DNA from: Streptomyces sp. BK239
Lineage (GTDB): Bacteria > Actinomycetota > Actinomycetes > Streptomycetales > Streptomycetaceae
DNA length: 64,000 nucleotides
Direction of reading: 5' to 3'
NCBI RefSeq assembly: GCF_004217285.1
Contig: NZ_SHKS01000008.1
Location: forward strand, 62,001 to 126,000
This document shows, one piece after another, positions 1 through 8,038 of this stretch. How positions within the stretch are numbered: the stretch's first letter is position 1; each line of letters opens with the position of its first letter. A model generated the notes under the pieces. The model searched no databases, was not told the DNA's origin, and worked only from the letters and a program-made list of their open reading frames with translations. The position numbers were made by a program, and so were the translations under genes.

Positions 1-1
1 G

Positions 2-235
2 GCAGGCGCCTCCCGCATCTTCGAGGGAGGCAGTGTGAACCAGACGGTTGTGGAGATGGAGCGGGGATTCCTCTTCATCATGTCCATCTCCGACGGTTCC
101 TCGCTCGCGGTACTCGCGCACCCGGAGGCGGACATCGGCCTCATCGGGTACGAGATGGCCCTCCTGGTGGACCGTGCCGGTACGGTTCTGACGCCCGACC
201 TTCGTGCGGAGCTCCAAGGAAGCCTTCTCAACTAA
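2..235 (+). CDS. cvnB: Conservon roadblock/LC7 protein (CvnB), 3' part
   Basis: This is the last 77 codons of a gene that begins before the window. The reading frame is open from base 2 and ends in TAA. The tail (MSISDGSSLAVLAHPEADIG then GYEMALLVDRAG) is the conserved half of the roadblock/LC7 fold found as the second member of actinobacterial conservons. In those systems the roadblock protein is thought to act with a membrane histidine-kinase-like CvnA and a small CvnD GTPase, in an arrangement that resembles eukaryotic G-protein signalling. A DUF742 gene and a GTPase gene follow on the same strand, which is the canonical order and supports the call. The kinase-like CvnA would lie just upstream, outside the window. 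Confidence 0.85.
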   Translation, partial: AGASRIFEGGSVNQTVVEMERGFLFIMSISDGSSLAVLAHPEADIGLIGYEMALLVDRAGTVLTPDLRAELQGSLLN

Positions 236-332
236 CAGACAGACGGTGCGTTTTGGCGTCCCGAGGCCGTAGGGTTTCGGGACGCGGCTTCCACATGAAC
301 GGGTGCCAGGCACAGTCGGAGGAGGAGAGAAA

Positions 333-917
333 GTGGCAACACCCCCAGGCGGTTCACATTCGGGCAACTGGTCGTACGGCCCTGCCCAGGGTCAAGGCGA
401 CGGTTCCCAGAACCCGAACCGTTACAACTTCCCCTCCGCCCCGAGCCAGCAGCGGCCGTACACGCCCCAGGGTCCGCAGGGTCCCGGGCCGTCCCCGTAC
501 GACCAGCCGCACTCGCCGCGCATCCAGCCCGTGCAGCCGCAGCGCCGTCCCGAGCCGGCGCCCGCCGGGGCGTCGAACAACCCCCTGGTGCGTCCGTACG
601 CCATGACCGGCGGCCGGACGCGCCCGCGCTACCAGCTCGCCATCGAGGCGCTGGTGCACACCACTGCGCAGCCGCACCAGATGCAGGGCCAGCTGCCCGA
701 GCATCAGCGGATCTGCAATCTGTGCCGTGAGATCAAGTCGGTGGCCGAGATCTCGGCCCTCCTGACCATCCCTCTCGGCGTGGCCAGGATCCTCGTCGCC
801 GACTTGGCGGAGGCGGGACTGGTCGCCATCCATCAGCCCGGCGGCGACGAGAACGCCGGCGGCCAGCCAGACGTGACACTGCTCGAAAGGGTGCTCAGTG
901 GACTTCGCAAGCTCTAG
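333..917 (+). CDS. cvnC: Conservon DUF742 protein (CvnC)
   Basis: A 194-residue DUF742 protein, third member of the conservon. The GTG at 333 is chosen over the upstream in-frame GTG at 303 because it sits about 7 bases after a strong GGAGGAG ribosome site. The first ~90 residues are Pro/Gln/Gly rich and look disordered. The conserved DUF742 core begins near RTRPRYQLAIEALVHT and includes LPEHQRICNLC and a winged-helix-like stretch (EISALLTIPLGVARILVADLAEAGLV). DUF742 proteins accompany the kinase, roadblock and GTPase genes; their biochemical role is not established. The 3' end overlaps the GTPase gene by 20 bases, suggesting translational coupling. Confidence 0.88.
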   Translation: MATPPGGSHSGNWSYGPAQGQGDGSQNPNRYNFPSAPSQQRPYTPQGPQGPGPSPYDQPHSPRIQPVQPQRRPEPAPAGASNNPLVRPYAMTGGRTRPRYQLAIEALVHTTAQPHQMQGQLPEHQRICNLCREIKSVAEISALLTIPLGVARILVADLAEAGLVAIHQPGGDENAGGQPDVTLLERVLSGLRKL

Positions 918-1479
918 CGGCGGTCCTTCCCGCTCCACCACCTCAGCGAAGATCGTGGTGGCGGGTGGCTTCGGCGTGGGCAAGACCACGTTCGTCGGGG
1001 CCGTCTCGGAGATCAACCCGCTGCGTACCGAGGCCGTCATGACGTCTGCTTCGGCAGGCATCGACGACCTCACCCACACCGGAGACAAGACCACCACCAC
1101 GGTGGCGATGGACTTCGGCCGTATCACCCTGGACCAGGACCTGATCCTGTACCTCTTCGGTACGCCCGGCCAGGACCGCTTCTGGTTCATGTGGGACGAC
1201 CTGGTACGCGGCGCCATCGGCGCGATCGTGCTCGTGGACACCCGCCGTCTCGCCGACTGCTTCCCCGCGGTCGACTACTTCGAGAACTCGGGTCTGCCGT
1301 TCGTGATCGCCCTCAACGGCTTCGACGGCAATCAGCCGTACAACCCGGACGAGGTGCGCGAGGCGCTGCAGATCGGCCCGGACACCCCGATCATCACGAC
1401 GGACGCGCGGCACCGCGCCGACGCCAAGTCGGCGCTGATCACTCTCGTGGAGCACGCCCTTATGGCTCGCTTGCGTTAG
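898..1479 (+). CDS. cvnD: Conservon Ras-like GTPase (CvnD)
   Basis: A 193-residue small GTPase of the bacterial MglA-like/CvnD group, fourth gene of the conservon. The P-loop GGFGVGKTT is at residues 23-31, the G3 motif GTPGQ at 88-92, and NGFD at 140-143 stands where NKxD is usual, a normal variant for this family. It presumably cycles between GTP and GDP forms and interacts with the roadblock protein at the membrane. The GTG start lies inside the DUF742 gene (20 bp overlap). The operon ends here: a dispersed Streptomyces repeat and a strong terminator hairpin follow within 140 bp. Confidence 0.92.
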   Translation: MDFASSSGGPSRSTTSAKIVVAGGFGVGKTTFVGAVSEINPLRTEAVMTSASAGIDDLTHTGDKTTTTVAMDFGRITLDQDLILYLFGTPGQDRFWFMWDDLVRGAIGAIVLVDTRRLADCFPAVDYFENSGLPFVIALNGFDGNQPYNPDEVREALQIGPDTPIITTDARHRADAKSALITLVEHALMARLR

Positions 1480-1534
1480 TGGGCGTGCGGCCACCGGGCT
1501 GCCTGTGACGGTTGTGCGCCGTCCGCGGGCAGCC

Positions 1535-1564
1535 CGTGGTCGGTCGCGCAGTTCCCCGCGCCCC
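1535..1564 (+). repeat. Single copy of a dispersed GC-rich repeat
   Basis: This 30 bp stretch (core GCGCAGTTCCCCGCGCCCC) is nearly identical to the 34 bp core that recurs five times in the 30.4-30.8 kb array. It has GCG/CGC arms that can form a small hairpin. It lies downstream of the GTPase stop and just before the terminator. Confidence 0.75.
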
Positions 1565-1570
1565 CTGGGC

Positions 1571-1612
1571 ACGACGAGAAGGGCCCCTCGAAAGAGGGGC
1601 CCTTCTCGTCGT
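1571..1612. terminator. Strong bidirectional terminator hairpin
   Basis: A perfect 19 bp inverted repeat (1571-1589 with 1594-1612) around a GAAA loop. It lies between the convergent conservon operon and accB-accE and can serve both strands. Confidence 0.85.
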
Positions 1613-1623
1613 TGCCGAAAGGC

Positions 1624-1818
1624 TCAGCGCCAGCTGTGGGGGGCGCGGAAGCCGTTCTCGCGCTCCAGGCGGCGCCAGCCGGCCCTGGGGCGGCCGCGGT
1701 GGGTCGGGGTGGGCTCGGAGGTCCGGGCGGCGGCGCGGGCCAGGAGGATCGCCGTGATGGCGGCGACTTCCTCGGGCTCGGCGTGGCCCTTCTCGACGCG
1801 GATGTCAGGCGGGTTCAT
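1624..1818 (-). CDS. accE: Acyl-CoA carboxylase epsilon subunit
   Basis: A 64-residue protein with the typical ends of the actinobacterial acyl-CoA carboxylase epsilon subunit: IRVEKGHAEPEEVAAITAIL at the N terminus and WRRLERENGFRAPHSWR at the C terminus. Epsilon subunits bind the beta-subunit hexamer and stimulate carboxylation of acetyl- or propionyl-CoA, so they affect malonyl- and methylmalonyl-CoA supply for lipids and polyketides. The gene lies 57 bases after accB on the same strand and is surely cotranscribed with it. The ATG is preceded by a GGAG ribosome site on the minus strand. It ends about 10 bases before the terminator at 1571-1612. Confidence 0.93.
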   Translation of the reverse strand: MNPPDIRVEKGHAEPEEVAAITAILLARAAARTSEPTPTHRGRPRAGWRRLERENGFRAPHSWR

Positions 1819-1875
1819 GAAAGTGAGTCTCCGTGGAAGAGGTTTCCGCTGTGGTGTCGCGGAGCGTCCGCTGGG

Positions 1876-3471
1876 TTACTGCGGGGGGTTGCCGTGCTTG
1901 CGCGAGGGCAGGTCGGCGTGCTTGGACTGGAGCATCGCCAGCGACCTGATGAGCACCTCGCGGGTCTCGGCGGGGTCGATGACGTCGTCGACGAGGCCGC
2001 GCTCGGCCGCGTAGTACGGGTGCATCAGCTCGGACTTGTACTCCTTGACCATGCGGGCCCGCATGGCCTCGGGGTCCTCGGCGTCGGCGATCTGACGTCG
2101 GAAGATGACGCCCGCGGCGCCCTCGGCGCCCATGACGGCGATCTCGTTGGTGGGCCAGGCGAAGGTCAGGTCAGCGCCGATGGACTGGCTGTCCATGACG
2201 ATGTAGGCGCCTCCGTACGCCTTGCGCAGGATCAGGGAGATCCGGGGCACGGTCGCGTTGCAGTAGGCGTAGAGGAGCTTCGCGCCGTGGCGGATGATTC
2301 CACCGTGCTCCTGGTCGACGCCGGGGAGGAAGCCGGGTACGTCCAGAAGGGTGACGATCGGGATGTTGAAGGCGTCGCACATCTGCACGAACCGGGCGGC
2401 CTTCTCGCTGGCCTCGATGTCGAGGACGCCGGCGAGGGCCTGCGGCTGGTTGGCGACGATGCCGACGACCTGGCCGTCGAGGCGGGCCAGCGCGCAGATG
2501 ATGTTGCGCGCCCAGCGCTCGTGGACCTCCAGGTACTCGCCGTCGTCGACGAGCTCCTCGATGACCTTGGCCATGTCGTACGGGCGGTTGCCGTCCGCCG
2601 GGACCAGGTCGAGCAGGGCCTCGCCGCGCCGCTCGGCGGGGTCGGAGCACTCGACGCGGGGCGGGTTCTCGCGGTTGTTCTGCGGGAGGAGCGAGAGGAG
2701 GTAGCGGACCTCCGCGATGCAGGTCTCCTCGTCGTCGTACGCGAAGTGGCAGACGCCGGAGGTCTCCGCGTGGACGTCGGCGCCGCCGAGGCCGTTCTGC
2801 GTGATCTCCTCGCCGGTGACCGCCTTGACGACGTCCGGACCGGTGATGAACATCTGCGAGGTGTCGCGGACCATGAACACGAAGTCGGTGAGGGCGGGGC
2901 TGTAGGCCGCGCCGCCCGCGCACGGGCCGAGCATCACGCTGATCTGCGGGATGACGCCGGAGGCCTTGGTGTTGCGCTGGAAGATGCCGCCGTAGCCGGC
3001 GAGCGCGGAGACGCCCTCCTGGATACGGGCGCCGGCGCCGTCGTTGAGGGAGACCAGGGGCGCGCCGGCCGCGATGGCCATGTCCATGATCTTGTGGATC
3101 TTCGTGGCGTGGGCCTCGCCCAGCGCGCCGCCGAAGATGCGGAAGTCATGGGCGTAGACGAAGACCGTGCGGCCCTCGACCGTGCCCCAGCCGGTGACGA
3201 CGCCGTCGGTGTACGGCTTCTTCGCCTCCAGACCGAATCCGGTCGCCCGGTGCCGGCGCAGCTGCTCGACCTCCTGGAAGGAGCCCGGGTCCAGGAGCAG
3301 CTCGATGCGCTCCCGGGCGGTCAGCTTGCCCTTGGCGTGCTGCGCCGCCGTCGCCTTCTCGCCCGGCCCGGCCAGGGCCTGCGCACGGATCTCGTGCAGC
3401 TCGGCGACGCGCCCGCGCGCGTCCGTGGGCTCGGCGGTCGGCTCACCCGTCGTCTCTTCCAAAACGGTCAT
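1876..3471 (-). CDS. accB: Acyl-CoA carboxylase beta (carboxyltransferase) subunit
   Basis: A 531-residue carboxyltransferase beta subunit of the two-crotonase-domain family. It transfers the carboxyl group from biotin (carried by an AccA-type alpha subunit encoded elsewhere) to acyl-CoA. Visible signatures are GAGARIQEG at 146-154, GPCAGGAAYSPAL at 182-194 and the second oxyanion loop KAYGGAYIVM at 417-426. Residue 424 is Ile. In the Streptomyces coelicolor enzymes, Asp at the equivalent site (PccB D422) restricts the enzyme to propionyl-CoA, whereas Ile (AccB) allows acetyl-, propionyl- and butyryl-CoA. The protein is therefore called AccB rather than PccB. accE follows immediately, matching the known accBE pair. 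Confidence 0.95.
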   Translation of the reverse strand: MTVLEETTGEPTAEPTDARGRVAELHEIRAQALAGPGEKATAAQHAKGKLTARERIELLLDPGSFQEVEQLRRHRATGFGLEAKKPYTDGVVTGWGTVEGRTVFVYAHDFRIFGGALGEAHATKIHKIMDMAIAAGAPLVSLNDGAGARIQEGVSALAGYGGIFQRNTKASGVIPQISVMLGPCAGGAAYSPALTDFVFMVRDTSQMFITGPDVVKAVTGEEITQNGLGGADVHAETSGVCHFAYDDEETCIAEVRYLLSLLPQNNRENPPRVECSDPAERRGEALLDLVPADGNRPYDMAKVIEELVDDGEYLEVHERWARNIICALARLDGQVVGIVANQPQALAGVLDIEASEKAARFVQMCDAFNIPIVTLLDVPGFLPGVDQEHGGIIRHGAKLLYAYCNATVPRISLILRKAYGGAYIVMDSQSIGADLTFAWPTNEIAVMGAEGAAGVIFRRQIADAEDPEAMRARMVKEYKSELMHPYYAAERGLVDDVIDPAETREVLIRSLAMLQSKHADLPSRKHGNPPQ

Positions 3472-3828
3472 GTAGCGACCTTACGAAGAGCACCAAGGAA
3501 AGGGAGACGTCGACTCCGTACAGTCTCCGACCCGTTTTCCTGGTGCCACTGAACAGAACCAGGGCGGCTTGCAGGCGTTCGGACTGCTCAGAGGGCCGGG
3601 CGGTTGTAGAAGTCGCACAAAGCCGGACCGTGAGACGCCCTTCACACCGACCGGCGCGTCGGCTGACCCGTCGGAGTGACGCGCCATGAGTGCGCGCCGG
3701 GCGGGAGCCCTTGGGCGGGGAGTGTACGTGGCCGGATCGCCTCCCTTGTGCGGTGGGCGCGGGGTTCTCATACTCCAGCCAACAGGCTTGACCTGCCCAT
3801 GCCAACCCCCCACATGGAAGGCATCACG
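3472..3828. other. Divergent intergenic region accB / trypsin gene
   Basis: 357 bases between the divergent accB and trypsin starts. It holds the ribosome site of accB (AAGGT just before the start) and a candidate promoter for the protease. No ORF in it looks coding, although the protease frame stays open upstream of its start to 3676. Confidence 0.6.
3746..3774 (+). promoter_or_regulatory. Candidate promoter of the trypsin gene
   Basis: TTGTGC at 3746-3751 and CATACT at 3769-3774, separated by 17 bases and ending 54 bases before the chosen GTG start. Only a moderate match to a housekeeping promoter. Confidence 0.3.
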
Positions 3829-4611
3829 GTGAAGAGAATCCTCACGGCGCTCAAGAGATGCGCCACGATCGGCGCCGCCGCCCTCGCGATCGTCAGCCTC
3901 CAGCCCGTCTCGGCCGCACAGGCCGCCCCCTCCCCCGTCGTCGGCGGCACCCGCGCCGCCCAGGGGGAGTTCCCGTTCATGGTCCGGCTCTCCATGGGCT
4001 GCGGCGGCGCGCTCTACACCCAGCAGATCGTGCTCACTGCGGCCCACTGCGTGGGCGCGACCGGCGCCAACACGGGCATCACCGCCACCGCGGGCGTCGT
4101 GGACCTCCAGTCCACCTCGGGCCGCGTCCAGGTGCGCTCCACGTACGTGTACCGCGCCCCCGGCTACAACGGCGACGGCAAGGACTGGGCGCTCGTCAAG
4201 CTCGCCCAACCGATCAACCTGCCGACGCTGAAGATCGCGTCGAGCGCGCAGTACAACACCGGCACCTTCACCATCGCCGGCTGGGGCGCGGCCCGTGAGG
4301 GCGGGGCCCAGCAGCGCTACCTGCTCAAGTCGACCGTGCCGTTCGTGAGCGACGCGACCTGTCGCTCGTACAGCGGCTACAGCGGTCTGATCGCCAACGA
4401 GGAGATCTGCGCCGGCTACGCGGCCGGCGGCGTCGACACCTGCCAGGGCGACTCCGGCGGTCCCATGTTCCGCCGCGACGCCGACAACGCCTGGATCCAG
4501 GTCGGCATCGTCAGCTGGGGCATCGGCTGCGCCCGGGCCAACGCGCCCGGCGTCTACACCGAGGTCTCCACCTTCGCCTCGGCGATCGCGTCGGCGGCCG
4601 CCTCCCTCTGA
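3829..4611 (+). CDS. sprT: Secreted trypsin-like serine protease
   Basis: A 260-residue preproprotease of the Streptomyces trypsin (S1A) family. The GTG at 3829 is chosen because GGAAGG precedes it by 7 bases and it starts a normal signal peptide (MKRILTALKRCATIGAAALA). A short propeptide (APSP) precedes the mature N terminus VVGGT at residue 37. The catalytic triad is His73 (LTAAHC), Asp119 (KDWALVKL) and Ser209 (GDSGGP). Asp203 in VDTCQGDSGG is the S1-pocket Asp that gives Arg/Lys specificity. The sequence closely follows remembered S. griseus trypsin. It is probably exported by Sec, activated by propeptide removal, and involved in extracellular protein digestion during differentiation. Confidence 0.95.
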   Translation: MKRILTALKRCATIGAAALAIVSLQPVSAAQAAPSPVVGGTRAAQGEFPFMVRLSMGCGGALYTQQIVLTAAHCVGATGANTGITATAGVVDLQSTSGRVQVRSTYVYRAPGYNGDGKDWALVKLAQPINLPTLKIASSAQYNTGTFTIAGWGAAREGGAQQRYLLKSTVPFVSDATCRSYSGYSGLIANEEICAGYAAGGVDTCQGDSGGPMFRRDADNAWIQVGIVSWGIGCARANAPGVYTEVSTFASAIASAAASL

Positions 4612-4629
4612 CGGGGCGTGCGACATCGG

Positions 4630-4658
4630 CGGGCCCGGCGCATCCCGCGCCGGGCCCG
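4630..4658 (+). terminator. Terminator after the trypsin gene
   Basis: A 12 bp perfect GC-rich inverted repeat (4630-4641 with 4647-4658, 5-base loop), 19 bases after the protease stop. It lacks a clear T tract and may also serve the convergent TPM gene. Confidence 0.7.
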
Positions 4659-4685
4659 TGCCGGCGGGTCACGTGGCCGCCGGGC

Positions 4686-6062
4686 TCAGAAGCCGCCGCC
4701 GAAGTCCCCGCCGCCGCCTCCGAAGTCCCCGCCGCCGCCGAAGTCGCCGCCGCCGAAGCCTCCACCGAAGTCGCCGGGGTCGAAGTCAGCGCCGGAGACG
4801 TCGCCGCCCTCGTAGCCGCCGCCGAAGTCGCCGTACCCGGAGCCGTAGTCGGCCGCGTAGGTGGGGGTGGCCATCATGCTGCCGAGCAGGGTGCCGACCA
4901 GCAGGCCGGGCAGGATGCCGCCGCCGAAGTAGCCGCCCGCCCAGGGGCCGTAGGCCGGCCCGGCCTCCCAGTAGGGGCGGCGGCCCCAGTCGGTGTCGAC
5001 CTCGCGGATCACCGGGTCGCGGCCGTCGGCCAGCCGGGTGGCGTCGGCCGCGCAGACCGGGACCTCGCGCGGGGCCCCGCCGGGCGGCGTCCAGGTCGCG
5101 TCAGCGACCGAGGGGCCGTGCCGCGGGTCGAAGAAGCAGGGCGGGCGGCGCTCGGGCAGCGGCCGGCCGGAGCGGCGGGCGGCGAGGACGGCCAGGGAGA
5201 ACCGGCCGTCCTCCAGGGCCTCGGTGACGGTCCGCACGTCCTCCGGTGCGGTCGCCGCCGCCATGGCCGTCTTGGCCCGGTCGTAGGCGTCGAGGGCGTT
5301 CTCGTAGTCGGTGCGCATGGCGTCGTCGGCCTCCGGGGCGGCCGGCTGGAAGTCGAGCCGGTCGAGCTCCTCGCCGAAGGCCGTGATGTCCTCGTCGACG
5401 ACGACCCTGAGGCGGTCGAGGGCGGCCCGCTGCTCCTCCGCCCGGCGCCTGCGGTTGCGCCGGACGACGGTGTACGCGCCCGCGCTGCCGGCCAGCAGGA
5501 CCGCTCCCGCGGTGATGAGCGCGGTGGTGGAGACCGCGCCGCCCCCGGAGGACGGGCTCCAGCTCGCGGGAGCGGAGCCGCCCATGTTGGCCAGCGCGCG
5601 GTCGGTGAACTCGTTCAGCTGGTCGCGGGCGCCGGTCACGTCACGGACGCTCGTGACGAGGTTGCGCACGGCGGCGTTCGGCAGCACCGAGGAGTCGGCA
5701 CGGGCGTCGAAGCGGTCGCCGAGGCGGATCGCGTACAGGCCGGTCACGCCGGTGGCGGTGCGCAGGTCGGTGAAGAGGCCCGCGGTCGGGTAGCCGGCCG
5801 GCAGGACGGCGACGAACACCGGCTTGCCGGCGTCCTCGATCTTCTTCTGCAGCGCGTGGGCGTCGGCCGGGGAGAGCTGGCCGGAGGCCTCCGGGTCCAC
5901 GTACACCGGGCTCTCGCGGAGCGCCTCGGCGATCGTCGACACGCTGGTGGCGGCGGGGGCGGCGGACGTGCGCGGGGCGCCCGCCGCCAGGAGGGTCAGG
6001 GCGGCGAGCGCCAGCGCGACCAGCAGTCCGGCGAAGCCTCGGGTCGAACGTGCGACCTTCAT
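4686..6062 (-). CDS. TPM-domain membrane protein with Gly-rich tail
   Basis: A 458-residue protein with a signal peptide (LLVALALAALTLLAAGAPRTSAA). A TPM-like extracellular domain (about residues 40-165, with STIAEALRESPVYVDPEA and KIEDAGKPVFVAVLP) follows. Next come one membrane helix near 175-195 (ALITAGAVLLAGSAGAY), a basic, predicted helical cytoplasmic segment, and a hydrophobic stretch (GGGILPGLLVGTLLGSMM). The C terminus is extreme low complexity, with many GGGDFGGG-type repeats and scattered Asp/Phe. TPM proteins include photosystem II repair and phosphatase-like members, but no function can be assigned here. The gene stands alone, convergent with the trypsin gene. The glycine-rich tail resembles that of other actinobacterial TPM proteins and may be a flexible or phase-separating segment. 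Confidence 0.8.
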   Translation of the reverse strand: MKVARSTRGFAGLLVALALAALTLLAAGAPRTSAAPAATSVSTIAEALRESPVYVDPEASGQLSPADAHALQKKIEDAGKPVFVAVLPAGYPTAGLFTDLRTATGVTGLYAIRLGDRFDARADSSVLPNAAVRNLVTSVRDVTGARDQLNEFTDRALANMGGSAPASWSPSSGGGAVSTTALITAGAVLLAGSAGAYTVVRRNRRRRAEEQRAALDRLRVVVDEDITAFGEELDRLDFQPAAPEADDAMRTDYENALDAYDRAKTAMAAATAPEDVRTVTEALEDGRFSLAVLAARRSGRPLPERRPPCFFDPRHGPSVADATWTPPGGAPREVPVCAADATRLADGRDPVIREVDTDWGRRPYWEAGPAYGPWAGGYFGGGILPGLLVGTLLGSMMATPTYAADYGSGYGDFGGGYEGGDVSGADFDPGDFGGGFGGGDFGGGGDFGGGGGDFGGGF

Positions 6063-6154
6063 ACTTCGACGCTACCCGAACCGCGCGCAAAGGGGGCCTT
6101 TGCACTGTGAGCGTGCGGTCAGGGCGCGTGGTCTGGCGCCGTGCATCGCAAGGC

Positions 6155-6195
6155 GCCGGAGTCCTCCGGTAGCGGCGCTACCGGAGGACTCCGGC
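6155..6195 (-). terminator. Terminator of cimA
   Basis: A perfect 19 bp inverted repeat (6155-6173 with 6177-6195) with a 3-base loop, 60 bases downstream of the cimA stop on the minus strand. Confidence 0.85.
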
Positions 6196-6254
6196 AACGC
6201 GGCGAGGTGCGGTGCCAGGCCGCGCGACCCGGACGGGCACAGTGCAAGGACCCC

Positions 6255-7898
6255 TCAGGACATACGACCGAGGTCCCCGTCGGTGGAGGGCTCCGCCGGC
6301 TCGACGCCCGCCCGCAGCAGGCCGTACGTGTACGCGTCTTCCAGCGCCTGCCAGGACGCGGCGATGACGTTCTCGGCGACGCCCACCGTGGACCACTCCC
6401 CCGCCCCGTCCGACGTCGAGATCAGGACGCGCGTCGTGGACTGGGTGCCGTGGACCCCTTCCAGGATGCGCACCTTGTAGTCGACCAGTTCGAGCTTGGC
6501 GAGCTGGGGGTAGATCTTCTCCAGTCCCACCCGCAGCGAGCGGTCGAGCGCGTTGACGGGGCCGTTGCCCTCCGCGGTGGCGACGATGCGCTCGCCCTTG
6601 GCCCACAGCTTGACCGTGGCCTCGTTGGCGTGACTGCCGTCGGGACGGTCCTCGACGATGGCGCGCCAGGACTCGACGGCGAAATACTTCAGCGGCCGGC
6701 CCTCGATCTCGGCGCGCAGCAGGAGTTCGAAGGATGCGTCGGCCGCCTCGTAGGTGTAGCCCTCGAGTTCGCGTTCCTTGACCCGCTCGACCACCCGGCC
6801 GACGAGTTCCCGGTCGTCGCCGAGGTCGACGCCGAGTTCCTTGCCCTTGAGTTCGATCGAGGCGCGGCCCGCCATGTCGGAGACCAGCATTCGCATGGTG
6901 TTGCCGACCAGTTCGGGGGCGATGTGCTGGTACAGGTCCGGGTCGACCTTGATCGCGGAGGCGTGCAGGCCCGCCTTGTGGGCGAACGCGGAGACGCCCA
7001 CGTACGGCTGATGCGTGGAGGGCGTGAGGTTGACGACCTCGGCGATCGCGTGCGAGATGCGGGTCGTCTCGCGCAGCTTGCCCTCGGGCAGGACCTTCTT
7101 GCCGTACTTCAGCTCCAGGGCGGCGACGACGGGGAAGAGGTTGGCGTTGCCGACCCGCTCGCCGTACCCGTTCGCCGTGCACTGGACGTGGGTCGCGCCC
7201 GCGTCCACCGCGGCGAGCGTGTTGGCCACCGCGCAGCCGGTGTCGTCCTGGGCGTGGATGCCGAGGCGGGCGCCGGTGTCGGCGAGGACGGTGGAGACGA
7301 CCGCCTGGATCTGCGCGGGGAGCATGCCGCCGTTGGTGTCGCACAGGATGACGACGTCTGCGCCGGCGTCGGAGGCCGTCCGTACGACCGCCTTGGCGTA
7401 GGTGGCGTTGGCGCGGTAGCCGTCGAAGAAGTGCTCGCAGTCGACAAAGACGCGGCGGCCCTGCTCGCGGAGGAAGGAGACGGTGTCGCGGACCATCTCC
7501 AGGTTCTCCTCGAGCGTGGTGCGCAGCGCGAGTTCCACATGGCGGTCGTGCGACTTGGCGACCAGGGTGATGACCTCCGCGCCCGAGTTCAGGAGCGCCC
7601 TGACCTGCGGGTCCTCGGACGCCTTGCCGCCGGCGCGGCGGGTCGCGCCGAAGGCGACGAGCCGGGCGTGCCGGAAGTCGATCTCCTGCCGGGCGCGGGC
7701 GAAGAACTCGGTGTCACGGGGGTTGGCGCCGGGCCAGCCGCCCTCGATGAAGCCGACGCCGAAGTCGTCCAGGTGCCGTGCGATCGCGAGCTTGTCGGCG
7801 ACGGTGAGGTTGATGCCCTCGCGCTGGGCGCCGTCGCGCAGGGTGGTGTCGAAGACGTGGAACGAGTCGTCGAGCTCGCTGGTTGCCGTCTCGGTCAT
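6255..7898 (-). CDS. cimA: Citramalate synthase (IPMS-family)
   Basis: A 547-residue member of the 2-isopropylmalate synthase/citramalate synthase family. It most likely condenses pyruvate and acetyl-CoA to (R)-citramalate, the entry to a threonine-independent isoleucine route. The ATG at 7898 is used because AGGAG lies 10 bases upstream; the frame is open further but without a ribosome site. Seen: the catalytic DTTLRDGAQREG near residue 17, TANGYGERVGNANL near 241-254, FAHKAGLHASAI before the C-terminal half, and a C-terminal LeuA-dimer-type allosteric domain. The metal-site segment reads GIHAQDD, with Gln where many family members have His. It lies downstream of ilvE on the same strand, separated by 365 bp with a terminator-like hairpin. 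2-Isopropylmalate synthase is the alternative, but the length and the TIGR00977-like pattern favour CimA. Confidence 0.82.
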   Translation of the reverse strand: MTETATSELDDSFHVFDTTLRDGAQREGINLTVADKLAIARHLDDFGVGFIEGGWPGANPRDTEFFARARQEIDFRHARLVAFGATRRAGGKASEDPQVRALLNSGAEVITLVAKSHDRHVELALRTTLEENLEMVRDTVSFLREQGRRVFVDCEHFFDGYRANATYAKAVVRTASDAGADVVILCDTNGGMLPAQIQAVVSTVLADTGARLGIHAQDDTGCAVANTLAAVDAGATHVQCTANGYGERVGNANLFPVVAALELKYGKKVLPEGKLRETTRISHAIAEVVNLTPSTHQPYVGVSAFAHKAGLHASAIKVDPDLYQHIAPELVGNTMRMLVSDMAGRASIELKGKELGVDLGDDRELVGRVVERVKERELEGYTYEAADASFELLLRAEIEGRPLKYFAVESWRAIVEDRPDGSHANEATVKLWAKGERIVATAEGNGPVNALDRSLRVGLEKIYPQLAKLELVDYKVRILEGVHGTQSTTRVLISTSDGAGEWSTVGVAENVIAASWQALEDAYTYGLLRAGVEPAEPSTDGDLGRMS

Positions 7899-8012
7899 GG
7901 TCTCAAGGCTCCTGTTGTGGATCTTCGGTCTTACCGGAATGACCGGCTCCACCGTCCCCCCAGAGGGTCCCTCGCACCTCGCTCCCGGCTGAAGGTGGGC
8001 CGGGAAAACGAA

Positions 8013-8038
8013 AGACCTCTCGCGGGTGCGAGAGGTCT
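8013..8038 (-). terminator. Terminator or attenuator upstream of cimA
   Basis: A perfect 11 bp stem (8013-8023 with 8028-8038) with a 4-base loop. On the minus strand it is followed by TTTCGTTTTCC, making a true intrinsic terminator. It is 226 bases after the ilvE stop and 115 bases before the cimA start. It could end the leuB/ilvE message or attenuate cimA. Confidence 0.75.

Noticed and set aside
1612..3552. Long open frame of 646 codons opposite accB
   Set aside because: It is an antisense shadow caused by third-position GC bias; the real gene is accB on the minus strand with full family motifs.
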